A stretch of 64,000 nucleotides of DNA from Vicingaceae bacterium (GTDB lineage: Bacteria; Bacteroidota; Bacteroidia; Flavobacteriales_E; Vicingaceae), in the NCBI GenBank assembly GCA_018402765.1, contig JAGYIE010000001.1, forward strand, positions 1 to 64,000, written 5' to 3'. A program made the position numbers and the translations under genes. The notes below the pieces were generated by a model. The model was not told the origin of the DNA. It worked only from the letters and a program-made list of their open reading frames with translations, and made no database searches. Below, one piece after another: positions 10,501 through 17,370 of this stretch; position 1 is the first letter of the stretch; each line of letters starts with the position of its first letter.

Positions 10501-10556
10501 CTGAAGAAGGAAGAAAGCGCAATAGACGGGTAGAGATTCGCCTAGAAGTGAAATAA
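7530..10556 (+). CDS. OmpA-family protein with PD40-like propeller and a long helical spacer
   Basis: A 1008-residue protein. A signal peptide (1-20, ending AIAQ) precedes a PD40/WD40-like beta-propeller region (about 30-285; strands such as GRVYFASDMQQGKGGFDIYS and GRIYFTSDGHNSVGGLDVFF). Then comes a very long E/Q/K/L-rich helical region (about 293-745), a short beta domain (about 755-830), and a C-terminal OmpA peptidoglycan-binding domain (about 900-1008; FDSYQVQ, GHTDIIGDATYNQLLSEKRA, NRRVEI). The OmpA domain should anchor it in the periplasm. PD40-OmpA partners next to PorP/SprF genes are common, but this helical spacer of about 450 residues is unusually long. Last gene of the adhesin operon; a terminator follows at 10582. 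Confidence 0.9.
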   Translation: MFLRNSVLIFCFAVSTIAIAQQETYKLFPTCFSDTNDQFGVRKVGNELYVLSNAFDSDSNLLIDRYTNKPYTDLYLVDSCKLKIATLQSAQIGEEALLSSPKYDGPISSDKGMSIIFFSNNNEKLIGDKMGIFYLIKTENGWSESFSFPLNSEKYNVIHPFYSEETGRVYFASDMQQGKGGFDIYSIEFDGVEFGKISSEDSINTTFNETFPQYAHGRIYFTSDGHNSVGGLDVFFSQAGEIIHLPEPMNTVYDDFDVHFIDKSSGFLSTNRGYEGASDQVYYFIQSAQEPAEQLIAKKKELLAAQQTKLKLTEEVIEELVSSNSDNTLYKALHLSANSLIEQQDAIADQLYKYESRSQEKLAAINNEIEALILADESIDYTEKSFRLSELSTMVNGLNKSQSTEKKQKLLRQLSDKVLLKLDNQPTSLLINLASYKNDLASLAELESQQREVNQEINSLASILQQESVKSAIESPALAQLIAITSSDNNAAIGSSTESKTLARLNQEKADQIKLQGYESQQMLLLDKYKRQRVNDIISDTAKSAEEKLAVIGQINTLLASSGSFKNTAEIKAFASQASDIQEKAGFKSSTNATNEFNDLIKLANEQRYIIEKSKTDPTILANSSENNQAVQKVLTSIENSLLKQLVAEGKLNQVNTDKVAQILNTYAQQLSNTKENQESIRLTKELNQALITVDSSLNITEEKQLELLASQKNRTAFKQFHQLENQLAYANLQALSLEGGENKRNANKYVGIVQLHTQPYQMGKLIVKDADGAIIDSLLTDENGVFMYHSLKSTNVTIEPFNSSESDAITFYDVDGANLAINKMEQIYSNTTKADHSGILAQLLIDSPIKSEKGNANLSRFIVRDGASSEHYANAHSAENSNVKLSNAFMTTLIANYKMPAIQFRFDSYQVQRKYEQELNELVKFLADYHQFAIVVKGHTDIIGDATYNQLLSEKRAIAVKRYLVRKGLSDESFVVKGYGPKEPVSSNDTEEGRKRNRRVEIRLEVK

Positions 10557-10581
10557 GAAAGGAAACAGTAGAATTTTTAAT

Positions 10582-10621
10582 GGATTGTTGGGCTGCTTTA
10601 GCTCGGCAATCCTTTTTTTTT
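10582..10621 (+). terminator. Rho-independent terminator of the adhesin operon
   Basis: A 13-bp stem (10582-10594 with 10600-10612, two G-T wobbles at the T-T run and one more inside) around a 5-base loop GCTTT, followed by nine T residues. It lies 26 bases after the OmpA-family stop codon. Confidence 0.9.
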
Positions 10622-11011
10622 GTTGGTGAACACATGTTGATTTGTTCTCAAGGTCAAATAGGTTAATTCCAAACTTTGGTTACGTTTTATATCGCTCTCA
10701 TAAATAACATAATTACAAGAAATTGCGGTAATTATTCGTTAAAAAGTTTGCAGTAATTAGTTTAATGGTTGATTTATTAGATAAAAACAAGAAATTAAGC
10801 CAGTTGAATTACTGACGCCATGCACTAACTAGCAGTAAAATGGTTTATAACAGCTTCATTTTTGCTATGATTTGAATAAAATTATACATTGCAGAAGATA
10901 CGCAGAAAAAGAGAGATAATGATGAGGAAAAGTGGCTGTATGTTCGCGTTTACGGGCTATAAATCTTCGGTAAATGTAAGTCTAAGTCTAAGTTAACTTT
11001 TGTAAATGCTG
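10622..11011. other. Intergenic region, no gene seen
   Basis: About 390 bp between the adhesin-operon terminator and the tRNA terminator. Stop codons are frequent in all frames. A 26-codon ATG frame near 10920 has no supporting features. A short TAAGTC direct repeat occurs near 10977. No promoter or RNA structure could be supported. Confidence 0.5.
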
Positions 11012-11050
11012 TAAAAAAACAAAAACCACTCATTATAAAATGAGTGGTTT
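11012..11050 (-). terminator. Terminator of the tRNA-Arg gene
   Basis: A perfect 11-bp inverted repeat (AAACCACTCAT, 11023-11033, with ATGAGTGGTTT, 11040-11050). On the minus strand the A-rich stretch at 11012-11025 becomes a T tract after the hairpin. It lies just downstream of the minus-strand tRNA. Confidence 0.88.
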
Positions 11051-11060
11051 CTATGCCTTG

Positions 11061-11134
11061 TGACCTCGGAAGGATTCAAACCTTCAACCTCCACAGCCGT
11101 AATGTGGTGCACTATTCAGTTATGCTACGAGGCC
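11061..11134 (-). tRNA. tRNA-Arg (anticodon ACG)
   Basis: A 74-base cloverleaf on the minus strand. The acceptor stem is GGCCTCG/CGAGGTC with discriminator A. D arm: GCAT-AACTGAATA-GTGC. Anticodon arm: CCACA-TTACGGC-TGTGG, giving anticodon ACG. The variable loop is AGGTT. T arm: GAAGG-TTTGAAT-CCTTC. All stems pair (one G-T in the acceptor stem, one in the D stem). CCA is not encoded. The usual G19 is A and the usual C56 is T, so the D-loop/T-loop corner pair becomes A19:U56. Position 38 is C rather than the usual A. A consensus promoter and a hairpin terminator flank it, so it is probably expressed. Confidence 0.92.
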
Positions 11135-11146
11135 ATTTTTGGACCG

Positions 11147-11178
11147 CAAATATACCATTTCTTCATAAAATAAAACAA
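11147..11178 (-). promoter_or_regulatory. Bacteroidetes-type promoter of tRNA-Arg
   Basis: On the minus strand TTG (11178-11176), 21 bases, then TATATTTG (11154-11147), matching TTG-N19-21-TAnnTTTG. The -7 element ends 12 bases before the mature tRNA 5' end, which leaves a leader of only a few bases. Confidence 0.7.
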
Positions 11179-11198
11179 CAAGAAATTGTGATTTTTCT

Positions 11199-13184
11199 CT
11201 AATTCGGGAATAATCCTCTATTTAATTTAGGATTAATGGTTAATGCTTTATCGAATGCTTCTTTAGATGCTTCATTTCTACCGACTTCTCCATATGCCAG
11301 TCCTAAATTAATCCAAAGCTGCTCTTTATTGGGAAACTGCTTTACAGCTTTCTCCAATAATTGGATGCTTTCCTCAAACGATTTATTTAAGGCATAAGCT
11401 GTACTTAGATTAATTAATACATCAATATTATTGGGCAATATCTGATTTGCTTTCTTCAATGAAAGGATTGCCTTTGGTAGATTATTTAATTGCTGTCCAT
11501 AAATATTACCCATTTCTAAATGAACTTTCCCAGCATTATTCGCATAGGGAAGATAACGATCCCATTGTGTAATTTTTTCTTGAGGTGAACTAAGCTGCCT
11601 GATAACTATTTGAATGTTATTATTGGCATCCGCATGAGATGGATTAATTGCTAAAATACTGTAGTATTGCGTAAGTGCAGGTTCAGCTGTTTTACTTGAT
11701 TCCCAGTAGGCATTCCCTAGTAATAGTTTAGGGTCAATGTAATTAGGATAAATTCGTGTAGCTTGTTCTAAATGCTGTATTGAACGATTTAGGAACTGTT
11801 TTCGCTCTATTGAATTGCTTGTTTTCTGTGCTTCTTCTAATAATAATCCACCTGCCATGGTTTGACTTTTAGCGCCATTTGCACTTGTTTTAGCATCAGT
11901 GGTGGCTAAAGTTAAGTTACTCTTCCAATCGTTGTTGCGATCAATGGTTTTCAAACTGAATAAACCAATTAAAACCAATACAATGACTGTGCTCAGTTGT
12001 TGACTTAATTGAGTTGATTTTATCAACGACTTTGTTTGAAATACAAAGAAATAGGCAAGGATTATGCTAAAACCTAATGAGGGTAAAAATAAAAAGCGTT
12101 CATTCATAAAGACGCCAATAGAGAATACTAAATTAGACGAAATGCTAAGTGCCGCTAGGTATAAAATTATCCCAAATGCGTAGATGTTCTTTTTGACTAT
12201 TCCCCAAATGGAGATGATGGCTAGAGAAATGTAGGTCAATATACTTAAGATTACAATTGGGTTGTTAAAACCTACCAATGGGATGTGTTTTGGATAGTAA
12301 TCAAACGTAAGAGGATGGGGAAACACTAGTAATTGCAGGTATTTCCAAAGTGTGTAGAAAATTGTTGCATATTTTTCAGAAGTACTCGCTTCTAAAAATG
12401 GATCATTCATCAAATTATCAGCAACTGAATTAATTGAAAAACCGCCTACTATTTCACTTCTTATAATGTACCAAATGGCAGAAACGGCTACTAAAACTCC
12501 AATAGACATAATGAGCTCTTTTTTAGAATACTGCTTAAAAAAGTAAATGCTTAATGGTAAAATCACTAAAAAAGTAATGGCTGTTTCTTTGCTAAGTAAA
12601 CTTAAAAAGAAGGTGATTCCTAGAAATAAAAGGTTGATTATCTTTTTATTGGCAATGTATTGAATTAAAAATAGCCAACTTCCAAGTAAACCAATCAAGG
12701 CAGTGGTTTCATCTAGTCCTTTTATATTGGCTACAACTTCAGTATGTGTTGGGTGAACTAGGTATACTAGAGAACAAACAAAGGCAAAAACTGTGGTAGA
12801 TTCATTCAGCCGTTCTTTAAATAGAAAAACCAATAGTTTATACAATAGAAGGCAACTTATGCCATAAAGCAAAACTGAAAAAAAGTGAAACGCTTTATTG
12901 TTTTCACCAAAAAACTCATAAATAACTGCGAAAAATATATAGGATAAAGGGCGGTATCTACCACCTGAAACCAAACTTTTTTGGGTCCCATAGAATCCAA
13001 CCATCGACTCATTTTTGAGGAGGTTGGGAATTCCACTCAAGCCTTTTTTAACAAAATTATTTTCTGTGATGGCAATAGCATCATCTAACACAAAACCATG
13101 GTTTAGCGTATTGCCATAAAGTATAAATGTAAATACTAGTAGTATAGCATAATTATATTTGCTTGATAACTGGTTTAGTTTCAT
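11199..13184 (-). CDS. GT-C-like integral membrane protein with C-terminal TPR repeats
   Basis: A 661-residue protein. The first about 430 residues hold some ten or more membrane segments. An acidic pair (D34-D35) sits just after the first segment and a RYRPLSY motif near residue 77; both are typical of Bacteroidetes relatives of TMTC/PMT-type glycosyltransferases of the GT-C fold. Residues about 455-655 are tetratricopeptide repeats (for example PKAILSLKKANQILPNNIDV and NLGLAYGEVGRNEASKEAFD). The family is expected to transfer sugars from lipid carriers to proteins or glycans, but substrate and activity are not shown for this group. It is monocistronic and ends 65 bp from the tRNA gene. Confidence 0.8.
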   Translation of the reverse strand: MKLNQLSSKYNYAILLVFTFILYGNTLNHGFVLDDAIAITENNFVKKGLSGIPNLLKNESMVGFYGTQKSLVSGGRYRPLSYIFFAVIYEFFGENNKAFHFFSVLLYGISCLLLYKLLVFLFKERLNESTTVFAFVCSLVYLVHPTHTEVVANIKGLDETTALIGLLGSWLFLIQYIANKKIINLLFLGITFFLSLLSKETAITFLVILPLSIYFFKQYSKKELIMSIGVLVAVSAIWYIIRSEIVGGFSINSVADNLMNDPFLEASTSEKYATIFYTLWKYLQLLVFPHPLTFDYYPKHIPLVGFNNPIVILSILTYISLAIISIWGIVKKNIYAFGIILYLAALSISSNLVFSIGVFMNERFLFLPSLGFSIILAYFFVFQTKSLIKSTQLSQQLSTVIVLVLIGLFSLKTIDRNNDWKSNLTLATTDAKTSANGAKSQTMAGGLLLEEAQKTSNSIERKQFLNRSIQHLEQATRIYPNYIDPKLLLGNAYWESSKTAEPALTQYYSILAINPSHADANNNIQIVIRQLSSPQEKITQWDRYLPYANNAGKVHLEMGNIYGQQLNNLPKAILSLKKANQILPNNIDVLINLSTAYALNKSFEESIQLLEKAVKQFPNKEQLWINLGLAYGEVGRNEASKEAFDKALTINPKLNRGLFPN

Positions 13185-13440
13185 AATTACAAATTAACTA
13201 AAATATGCTGTTTTAATTTTTGCAAGCAAAGGCGAATTTAATCACTACGCTTAAACCTTTGCAAGAAATCCCGCAATGGTTTAAATTATTAGCGTTTCAT
13301 TTATCAGTTAATCTTAAAAAGTGTTAATAGAGTATGCAGCAATATTATTAGAGAAGTATTAATAACCCTTTACAAGATGCTCCCACAAAAGAATTCTGTT
13401 AAATTTGCTATGGTAATTAAACATATAAAAATTAACAGAC

Positions 13441-14007
13441 ATGAAAAAAATTCTTTTTAATGGCGCTTTAGCTGCCACCTTGCTTACGCAAACAGGTTGT
13501 CTTGGATCTTTTACATTGACCAAAAGTGTATTGGAATTTAACAATACAGTAACAAATGATAGGATTGTCAATAACCTAGTTTTTTTTGTGATGAATCTTA
13601 TTCCTCTATATCCTGTTGTTGTTTTTGTAGATGCAGTAATTCTAAACCTAATTGAATTCTGGACAGGAGAAAATCCAATTGCAATGCAAGAAGGGGAAGT
13701 GCAAGAACAGTTGATCACCTACAATGGTGCAGATTATAAAGTGACTGCTACAAAGAATCAGTTTCAATTTGAAAAAATAGAAGAAGATGAGCTCGTTGAT
13801 TTAGGTGCAATTGCTTTTGAGAACGAAAATATGGTTTGGAACTATGAGATTAATGGAGAAGTAAATCCTTTAGTACAGATTAACGATGATAATTCAGTGA
13901 CTTATTACACTGAGAATGGAACTGCGACTGTCATCAATAACGATATGAAAACATTGGTATATGAACGATCTTTTTCTAGTCAGCTTGTAGAAATGGCTAA
14001 AAGATAA
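13441..14007 (+). CDS. DUF3332-family lipoprotein
   Basis: A 188-residue protein with a lipoprotein signal (LLTQTGC; lipidated Cys about residue 20), then LGSFTLTKSVLEFN and a hydrophobic segment (NLVFFVMNLIPLYPVVVFVDAVILNLIEFWTGENP), which together define DUF3332. The C-terminal half is a charged domain with no recognised motif. Function is unknown. A TAAATTTG box at 13400-13407 could be the -7 element of its promoter, but no good TTG lies upstream. The gene stands alone and is followed by a strong hairpin. Confidence 0.8.
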   Translation: MKKILFNGALAATLLTQTGCLGSFTLTKSVLEFNNTVTNDRIVNNLVFFVMNLIPLYPVVVFVDAVILNLIEFWTGENPIAMQEGEVQEQLITYNGADYKVTATKNQFQFEKIEEDELVDLGAIAFENENMVWNYEINGEVNPLVQINDDNSVTYYTENGTATVINNDMKTLVYERSFSSQLVEMAKR

Positions 14008-14022
14008 TGGTTAATACAATCT

Positions 14023-14057
14023 AAATAATGCTCGCTAATCTAGCGGGCATTATTTTT
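14023..14057 (+). terminator. Rho-independent terminator after the DUF3332 gene
   Basis: A 15-bp stem (14023-14037 with 14041-14055, one G-T pair) and a 3-base loop ATC, ending in a T run. It starts 16 bases after the DUF3332 stop codon. Confidence 0.9.
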
Positions 14058-14102
14058 AACGATTTCTAATTATACGTAACTTCGTAATTCTAAAATTTAA
14101 TC

Positions 14103-14903
14103 ATGATAGTAGAAGGGAATATTTCTAAAATGGGAGTGGAGTTGACACATCCTGTCCAGTATACACTGAACCTCTCGAAAGAGGTACAGTTAAATATGAA
14201 TGATTTAATTGGGAAAGAAATAACCTTAACGTTTGAAGGGGTGATCAATTGTGTAAACTGTGGTCGAGTGACTAAAAATTCATTTGGACAAGGCTTTTGT
14301 TATCCTTGTTTTATGAATGCACCTCAAAATGCAGAGTGTATTCTGCGTCCTGAATTGTGCAGAGCACATTTAGGAGAAGGTAGAGATCCAGAGTGGGAAG
14401 AACGTAACCATAACCAACCTCATATTGTCTACATGGCGATTGGTGCTGGAATTAAAGTTGGCGTTACACGTGAGACACAAATTCCTACTCGATGGATAGA
14501 TCAAGGTGCTTGGAAAGCAGTAAGACTAGCTCGCACACTAAACCGCTATCAGGCAGGGGTTATAGAAGTCGACATGAAAAAGCATGTTTCGGACAAAACG
14601 CATTGGATGAAAATGCTTAAAAATGAACTTGCTGAAGATTTAGATGTAATCAAAGTAAAAGCGGAATTACTTCAGATTATGAACGATAAATACAATGAGT
14701 ACCATTCTGAAGATGATAATATTGTTGAAATTAACTATCCTGTTATTGAGTTTCCTACTAAAGTAAAGAGCCATAACCTTGATAAGGTACCTGTTTTAGA
14801 AGGTAAACTAATGGGCATAAAAGGTCAATACTTAATTTTTTATGGTGGTGTTGTTATCAATTTAAGAAAATATTCAGGTTATCATATTGCTGTATCAGCA
14901 TGA
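14103..14903 (+). CDS. DUF2797 domain protein
   Basis: A 266-residue protein. A CVNCGR..KNSFGQGFCYPCF cluster at about residues 45-65 suggests a zinc-binding site. The block from ELCRAHLGEGRDPEWEERNH through VYMAIGAGIKVGVTRETQIP is typical of DUF2797 and resembles a GIY-YIG-like fold (K-V-G-V-T-R). The biochemical role is unknown. It ends in TGA overlapping the mqnB ATG by 4 bases, the classic sign of translational coupling, and starts the five-gene run to 19107. Confidence 0.85.
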   Translation: MIVEGNISKMGVELTHPVQYTLNLSKEVQLNMNDLIGKEITLTFEGVINCVNCGRVTKNSFGQGFCYPCFMNAPQNAECILRPELCRAHLGEGRDPEWEERNHNQPHIVYMAIGAGIKVGVTRETQIPTRWIDQGAWKAVRLARTLNRYQAGVIEVDMKKHVSDKTHWMKMLKNELAEDLDVIKVKAELLQIMNDKYNEYHSEDDNIVEINYPVIEFPTKVKSHNLDKVPVLEGKLMGIKGQYLIFYGGVVINLRKYSGYHIAVSA

Positions 14904-15556
14904 AAATACTACTAGTTGCAGCCACATATTTAGAAGTAAAACCCTTTTTAGATCATTTAGGATTTCGTGAAGAGCAGGCTTTTTATAGCACTACCACTGA
15001 TCGACTCAATACACTAGATGTGTTGATTACAGGAGTTGGAATGGTAGCTACAACCTATACGTTAACCAAGCAATTGAGTAAATCTTCATATCATTTGGTT
15101 ATTAATGCAGGAATTGCGGGAGCATTTAATCCTAAATTAATGATTGGAGATCCAGTTTTAGTTACATCAGATTGTTTTGCAGAGCTTGGTGCTGAAAGTC
15201 CTATAGGATTTATTCCTTTGGATCAACTAAAATTTAACGCACCTTACAAAGTAACTGCCAATTCTAGGTTTATAATCAAAGGTTGGGAACATTTACCAAA
15301 AGTGTCAGGTATTACAGTCAATAAAGTGCATGGACAGCTAGATTCAATTGTAGCTACTGAAAACCGGTTCTCACCCGATGTTGAATCCATGGAAGGAGCA
15401 GCTGTATTAACTGTTTGTTTGGCAGAAAATATAGATTGTTATCAACTGCGAACGATTTCTAATAAAGTAGAACCGAGAAATACAGCTAATTGGAATGTCA
15501 GGTTGGCTATTCAGTATTTAAATCAATTTTTAATCGACTTATTAGACGAAATATAG
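14900..15556 (+). CDS. mqnB: Futalosine hydrolase
   Basis: A 218-residue nucleoside phosphorylase-fold protein. MKILLVAATYLEV leads into the core strand; LVINAGIAGAFNP is the purine-binding loop; DVESMEGAAV near residue 160 is the family's ligand-binding motif. MqnB removes hypoxanthine from futalosine to give dehypoxanthine futalosine in the alternative menaquinone pathway. The next gene, directly adjacent, is mqnD, which settles the identity over MTA/SAH nucleosidase. It overlaps the upstream DUF2797 gene by 4 bases. Confidence 0.9.
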   Translation: MKILLVAATYLEVKPFLDHLGFREEQAFYSTTTDRLNTLDVLITGVGMVATTYTLTKQLSKSSYHLVINAGIAGAFNPKLMIGDPVLVTSDCFAELGAESPIGFIPLDQLKFNAPYKVTANSRFIIKGWEHLPKVSGITVNKVHGQLDSIVATENRFSPDVESMEGAAVLTVCLAENIDCYQLRTISNKVEPRNTANWNVRLAIQYLNQFLIDLLDEI

Positions 15557-16402
15557 ATGCAAAAATTAACAATTGGTTATTCACCTTGTCCTAACGATAC
15601 GTTTATCTTTGATGCCATGGTGCATCATAAAATAGATACTGAAGGGCTTGAATTTGGTGTACTGTTGGCCGATGTAGAAGAGCTTAATCAAAAGGCCTTT
15701 AAAGAAGAGTTGGACATTACCAAGTTAAGTTATCACGCATTCGGTTTTTTAACTCATCATTATCGTTTGATGAATTCTGGTAGCGCTTTAGGAAGTGGAG
15801 TAGGGCCATTGTTAATTTCAAAGCAGTCAATTAAACCGGAAAAGGTAAATCAATTATCGATAGCAATACCGGGTAAATATACTACCGCTAATTTCTTGTT
15901 ATCCATCGCTTTCCCAAATGCTACGAATAGAATAGAAATGCTATTCTCAGATATTGAGCAAGCGGTGTTAGATGGAAAAGTGGATGCAGGTTTAATCATC
16001 CATGAAAATCGGTTTACCTATCACCAAAGAGGCTTACATAAGATTATAGATATGGGTGCCTTTTGGGAAGATAAAACAAAGGCGCTTATTCCATTAGGTG
16101 GAATTGTTTTACGAAGAAAATTCGATGAAGCACTTCAATTTAAATTGGACAGGGTACTTCGTAGAAGCATAGAATTCGCTTTTAAAAATCCTAAATCTTG
16201 TATGAATTATGTAAGAACTCATGCCCAAGAAATGGATGAAGAAGTTATGAAAAAGCATATCGAGCTTTATGTAAATGAGTTTTCTATAGATTTGGGGGTG
16301 AAAGGCAGATATGCTGTTGAAAGCTTGTTTAACTTAGCCGTTAAGAATAGGATAATACCTGAGGTTCATCCTCAATTGTTTATACAAAAAGAAGAAAAGT
16401 AA
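15557..16402 (+). CDS. mqnD: 1,4-dihydroxy-6-naphthoate synthase
   Basis: A 281-residue protein of the periplasmic-binding-protein-like fold. The N-terminus (LTIGYSPCPNDTFIFDAMVH) and the DITKLSYHAFGF and VDAGLIIHENRFTY blocks are diagnostic of MqnD, which turns cyclic dehypoxanthine futalosine into 1,4-dihydroxy-6-naphthoate in menaquinone synthesis. It begins at the base after the mqnB stop codon. mqnA, mqnC and later steps are not in the window. Confidence 0.95.
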   Translation: MQKLTIGYSPCPNDTFIFDAMVHHKIDTEGLEFGVLLADVEELNQKAFKEELDITKLSYHAFGFLTHHYRLMNSGSALGSGVGPLLISKQSIKPEKVNQLSIAIPGKYTTANFLLSIAFPNATNRIEMLFSDIEQAVLDGKVDAGLIIHENRFTYHQRGLHKIIDMGAFWEDKTKALIPLGGIVLRRKFDEALQFKLDRVLRRSIEFAFKNPKSCMNYVRTHAQEMDEEVMKKHIELYVNEFSIDLGVKGRYAVESLFNLAVKNRIIPEVHPQLFIQKEEK

Positions 16403-16403
16403 A

Positions 16404-17369
16404 ATGATAGTAGTTACAGGTGCAGCAGGATTTATTGGGAGCTGTTTAGTGTCCAAGTTAAATAAAGATGGAATAATTGATTTAGTGTTGGTTGATGATT
16501 TTTCTAAGAAAGAAAAAGAGGCTAATCTAGAAAGTGCTTTATTTTTAGCCAAGATAGAACGAGATCTCTTTCTAGATTGGTTTCAGAACAATTCAAAAGA
16601 TGTAAAGGGAGTCTACCATATTGGAGCGCGAACGGATACTACCGAATTTGACAAATCTATTTTTGATAAATTAAATGTAAGCTACACAAAATCAATCTGG
16701 ACGATTTGTGCAAAAAATGAGATACCATTGGTTTATGCATCCTCTGCGGCAACTTATGGTTTGGGAGAGTTTGGATATAAAGATGATCATGACATAGTTG
16801 AACAACTAAAGCCACTAAATCCGTATGGAGATTCTAAAAATGACTTCGATATTTGGGCATTAAAACAAGAAGAACAGCCACCTTTTTGGGCAGGATTGAA
16901 ATTCTTTAATGTATATGGACCAAATGAATACCATAAAGGTAGAATGGCCTCAGTTATATTTCACGCATACAAGCAAATCAAAGCGACAGGAAAAATGAAA
17001 TTATTTGCCTCTCATAATCCTGACTTTAAAGATGGAGAACAAATACGCGATTTTGTCTATGTAAAAGATGTCGTAAATGTATGTCAATGGCTAATGACTA
17101 ATCAACCGAATTCTGCTTTGTACAACCTTGGAACAGGATCAGCTAGAACGTTTTTAGATTTGGTAAAGAATACCTTCAAAGCAATGAATCAAGAGGCAGA
17201 CATTTCTTTTATTCCAACACCTGAGGATATTCGTGATAAATACCAGTATTTCACAGAAGCGGACATGACAAAACTAGTTCATGCAGGATATGATACTCCA
17301 TTTCATACATTAGAGGAAGGAGTAAAAGATTATGTTGTAAACTACTTGTCTCATAACGCTATATATTAA
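16404..17369 (+). CDS. hldD: ADP-L-glycero-D-manno-heptose 6-epimerase
   Basis: A 321-residue extended SDR enzyme. The NAD(P)-binding GAAGFIGS is at the N-terminus (MIVVTGAAGFIGSCLVSKL). YHIGARTDTTEFD is typical of HldD. SSAATYG and YGDSKNDFD supply the Ser and the Tyr-x3-Lys of the active site, and FFNVYGPNEYHKGRMASV completes the signature. It makes the L,D-heptose donor for the LPS core. One base separates it from mqnD and one from the next membrane protein, so it is co-transcribed with the menaquinone genes. Confidence 0.93.
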   Translation: MIVVTGAAGFIGSCLVSKLNKDGIIDLVLVDDFSKKEKEANLESALFLAKIERDLFLDWFQNNSKDVKGVYHIGARTDTTEFDKSIFDKLNVSYTKSIWTICAKNEIPLVYASSAATYGLGEFGYKDDHDIVEQLKPLNPYGDSKNDFDIWALKQEEQPPFWAGLKFFNVYGPNEYHKGRMASVIFHAYKQIKATGKMKLFASHNPDFKDGEQIRDFVYVKDVVNVCQWLMTNQPNSALYNLGTGSARTFLDLVKNTFKAMNQEADISFIPTPEDIRDKYQYFTEADMTKLVHAGYDTPFHTLEEGVKDYVVNYLSHNAIY

Positions 17370-17370
17370 A

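Noticed and set aside
10919-10999. A 26-codon ATG frame (MRKSGCMFAF) before the tRNA terminator.
   Set aside because: It ends in simple repeats and has no promoter, conservation hint or partner.
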